The translations under genes were made by a program, and so were the position numbers. This document shows, piece by piece, positions 62,690 through 64,000 of a stretch of 64,000 bases of DNA. Below the pieces are notes generated by a model. The model saw only the letters and a list, made by a program, of their open reading frames with translations. It had not been told where the DNA came from and did not search any database. The number at the start of each line of letters is the position of its first letter. Within the stretch, counting starts at the first letter, position 1. The stretch is from positions 248,001 through 312,000 of the forward strand of contig NZ_NFMB01000004.1 in NCBI RefSeq assembly GCF_002161215.1, given 5' to 3'. The DNA is from Flavonifractor sp. An10 (GTDB taxonomy: Bacteria > Bacillota > Clostridia > Oscillospirales > Oscillospiraceae).

Positions 62690-63210
62690 CGTTGAAAGGA
62701 AGTCCCTGACATTTGCATAATAGCGTCGCAGGGACTTGTTAACCCCCGCTATTATGTAGACATAAGTAAGAGGTTTTTGCTCGGCGCGTTTTACGGTCGA
62801 GAAACTGGAATACCGGCTTATCCGCTGGGGCACTCCGAAGATGACAGCCTATACCGTTAAACTGTGTCTTGTGGAGGTATGGAGCGCCATGCTTGGGGGG
62901 TGTTGTTGCGCACGCTCTTTTCCCCGGACTGATTGGGTATGGGGGCTGCCCCGGCTAATGCGACAAGGGCCTGCTTACGTTCAAAACGGCGAACATCTCC
63001 AATCTCTGCCATGATCTGAGGGCCGAAGGACACCCCAACGCCGTACATCTCCATGACCACGGGGTGTCCTGGGAGCATAAGGTCAGATGGTTTATCTCAG
63101 CACGGTAGATCTCTACAGCTCGGGATATGCTGGTGACTTGCTTGGCGGCTTCCTGCACAAATCGAACACTGCGAATAGGACTTTCCGACGGACGTAAAAG
63201 CCGTTGGAAT
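62690..63210 (-). pseudogene. IS110-family transposase fragments
   Basis: Minus-strand pieces of the IS110 C-terminal (transposase-20) region: LPGHPVVMEMYGVGVSFGPQ, IMAEIGDVRRFERKQALVAL (62857-63078), and KPLTYVYIIAGVNKSLRRYY in a different frame nearer 62700. Several shifts; dead. Confidence 0.8.
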
Positions 63211-63328
63211 AGTAAGTCAGGCCATTATCTTTCTATTCTAATAGTTTAGGCAACGAGATGTCCCATGCCTATGGCAGGCTGTCATAAACCAAGGGGCAAA
63301 TCTATAGTAACCAGGTATAGTCATAAAA

Positions 63329-64000
63329 ATGAAGTCCATTGTAATCAACGCTTTACAATATAAACAAAATAGTTCAGGTATTGGCGTAATGATACATGAG
63401 TTGTTTTCACGATTTGTAGCGATTACACCCCGTCCCAGTACGGTTATTCTTCCACGGGATGGACCTGAATTTAAAGCCAGTGGAAAGGCAAAAATCGTTC
63501 CGATTCCATGGACATATGGCCAAACGATTCGCAGGCTTTTTTTTCAATCAGTTTGGTTGGGTCGTCTCTATGGAAAAAATTCGATTTTGTTGACAACAGA
63601 TTCGAAAACGCCGTTTTTCTTGCCGAAAAGCTGTACATTAATTCCACTTGTAACTGATCTGGCTGTGTTTCGTATGCCGGAGGTGTATCAATGGTCCAGA
63701 GTATTGTGGTGGAAGCTTCAATATCGATACTTGTGTAAGCGCGCAGATTTTTTCTTGACGATTTCACAGTTTACAAAGGAAGAAATGATAGACGTTCTCA
63801 AAATCCCGGCTGAGAAAATCTACGTTGTCCCCTGTGCAGCTTCTCCACGGTTTGCCCCAATGACCGACCACACGCAAAAGGATACGGTCCGGGAAAAGTA
63901 TCGCTTACCCCAGAAATTTCTGTTATTTGTCGGGAACAACAATCCAAGGAAAAATCTAAAGAGGATTATGCAAGCCTTTGATATTCTAAAGGATCAAGAA
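63329..64000 (+). CDS. Family 4 glycosyltransferase, partial (runs off window end)
   Basis: 224 codons seen, from an ATG at 63329 (MKSIVINALQYKQNSSGIGV), no stop before the edge. The GT4-type features are a GIGV...I loop near the start, VTDLAVFRMPEVY, FLTISQFTKEEMIDVLKIPAEKIYVVPCAAS and FLLFVGNNNPRKNLKRIMQAF, the start of the nucleotide-sugar domain. AT-rich against the S-layer region. It probably begins another surface-glycan gene cluster beyond the window. Confidence 0.88.
   Translation, partial: MKSIVINALQYKQNSSGIGVMIHELFSRFVAITPRPSTVILPRDGPEFKASGKAKIVPIPWTYGQTIRRLFFQSVWLGRLYGKNSILLTTDSKTPFFLPKSCTLIPLVTDLAVFRMPEVYQWSRVLWWKLQYRYLCKRADFFLTISQFTKEEMIDVLKIPAEKIYVVPCAASPRFAPMTDHTQKDTVREKYRLPQKFLLFVGNNNPRKNLKRIMQAFDILKDQE

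Overview
The window looks like a chromosomal stretch of a GC-rich, Gram-positive gut Clostridium, probably Oscillospiraceae (Flavonifractor/Pseudoflavonifractor-like). The evidence is S-layer (SLH) proteins with Firmicute-type signal peptides, AGGAGG ribosome sites, a Bce/Bcr-type ABC and two-component module, bactofilin, and IS families common in such genomes. The genus is an inference. No tRNA, rRNA or CRISPR array was seen. GC-rich host genes alternate with AT-rich acquired blocks (4.8-6.9, 15.6-23.4 and 32.9-35.7 kb) and with many insertion sequences.

Layout. (1) 1-4.5 kb: a divergent peptide-antibiotic-type ABC exporter (two permeases and an ATPase) and its response regulator/histidine kinase pair. 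(2) 4.8-8.3 kb: a PIN-like membrane protein whose 3' end has been cut off by an IS256-family element; the displaced original C-terminus is still readable on the far side. (3) 9.1-15.5 kb: an IS1182-family element carrying an IS66 and an IS21 element, with exact target duplications for the two inserted elements. (4) 15.6-23.4 kb: a minus-strand accessory operon. Its core is an HD phosphohydrolase, a DNA methyltransferase and a DUF4062-NACHT STAND NTPase, preceded by a B12-binding radical SAM protein and a membrane protein. This is the best candidate in the window for an undescribed, probably defensive, system. (5) 23.7-26.6 kb: a broken IS30, a broken DUF1016 (YhcG-like) nuclease gene, a low-molecular-weight tyrosine phosphatase and a DUF1016-N protein. 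(6) 26.6-35.7 kb: a mobile-element end with three serine recombinase genes translationally coupled to a phosphoesterase, a 47-residue SHOCT-like gene, Xre regulators, an ECF sigma factor with a DUF4367 anti-sigma-like protein, and a secreted protein. (7) 35.9-38.8 kb: a dead IS3 and an intact IS1182 flanked by 36-bp palindromes. (8) 38.8-45.4 kb: surface polysaccharide genes (O-antigen ligase-like, initiating sugar transferase, GT4) and a bactofilin.

(9) 43.8-60.5 kb: the S-layer region. Two ~1,700-residue SLH/beta-helix proteins share 550 bp of perfect DNA identity over the ribosome site, signal peptide and most of the SLH domains, then diverge. Each is convergent with a ~138-residue protein with a phage-tail-fibre-like N-terminus, and each pair shares a bidirectional terminator. 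The short genes (two intact, one decayed) have a leader hairpin that would hide the ribosome site. Between the two units lie a complete tyrosine recombinase and an Xre/S24-type regulator; beyond them is a recombinase-like protein that lacks the catalytic residues. (10) 60.5-63.2 kb: an IS graveyard (IS3, IS481, IS1595, IS110, a MITE-like repeat), ending in the start of another glycosyltransferase gene.
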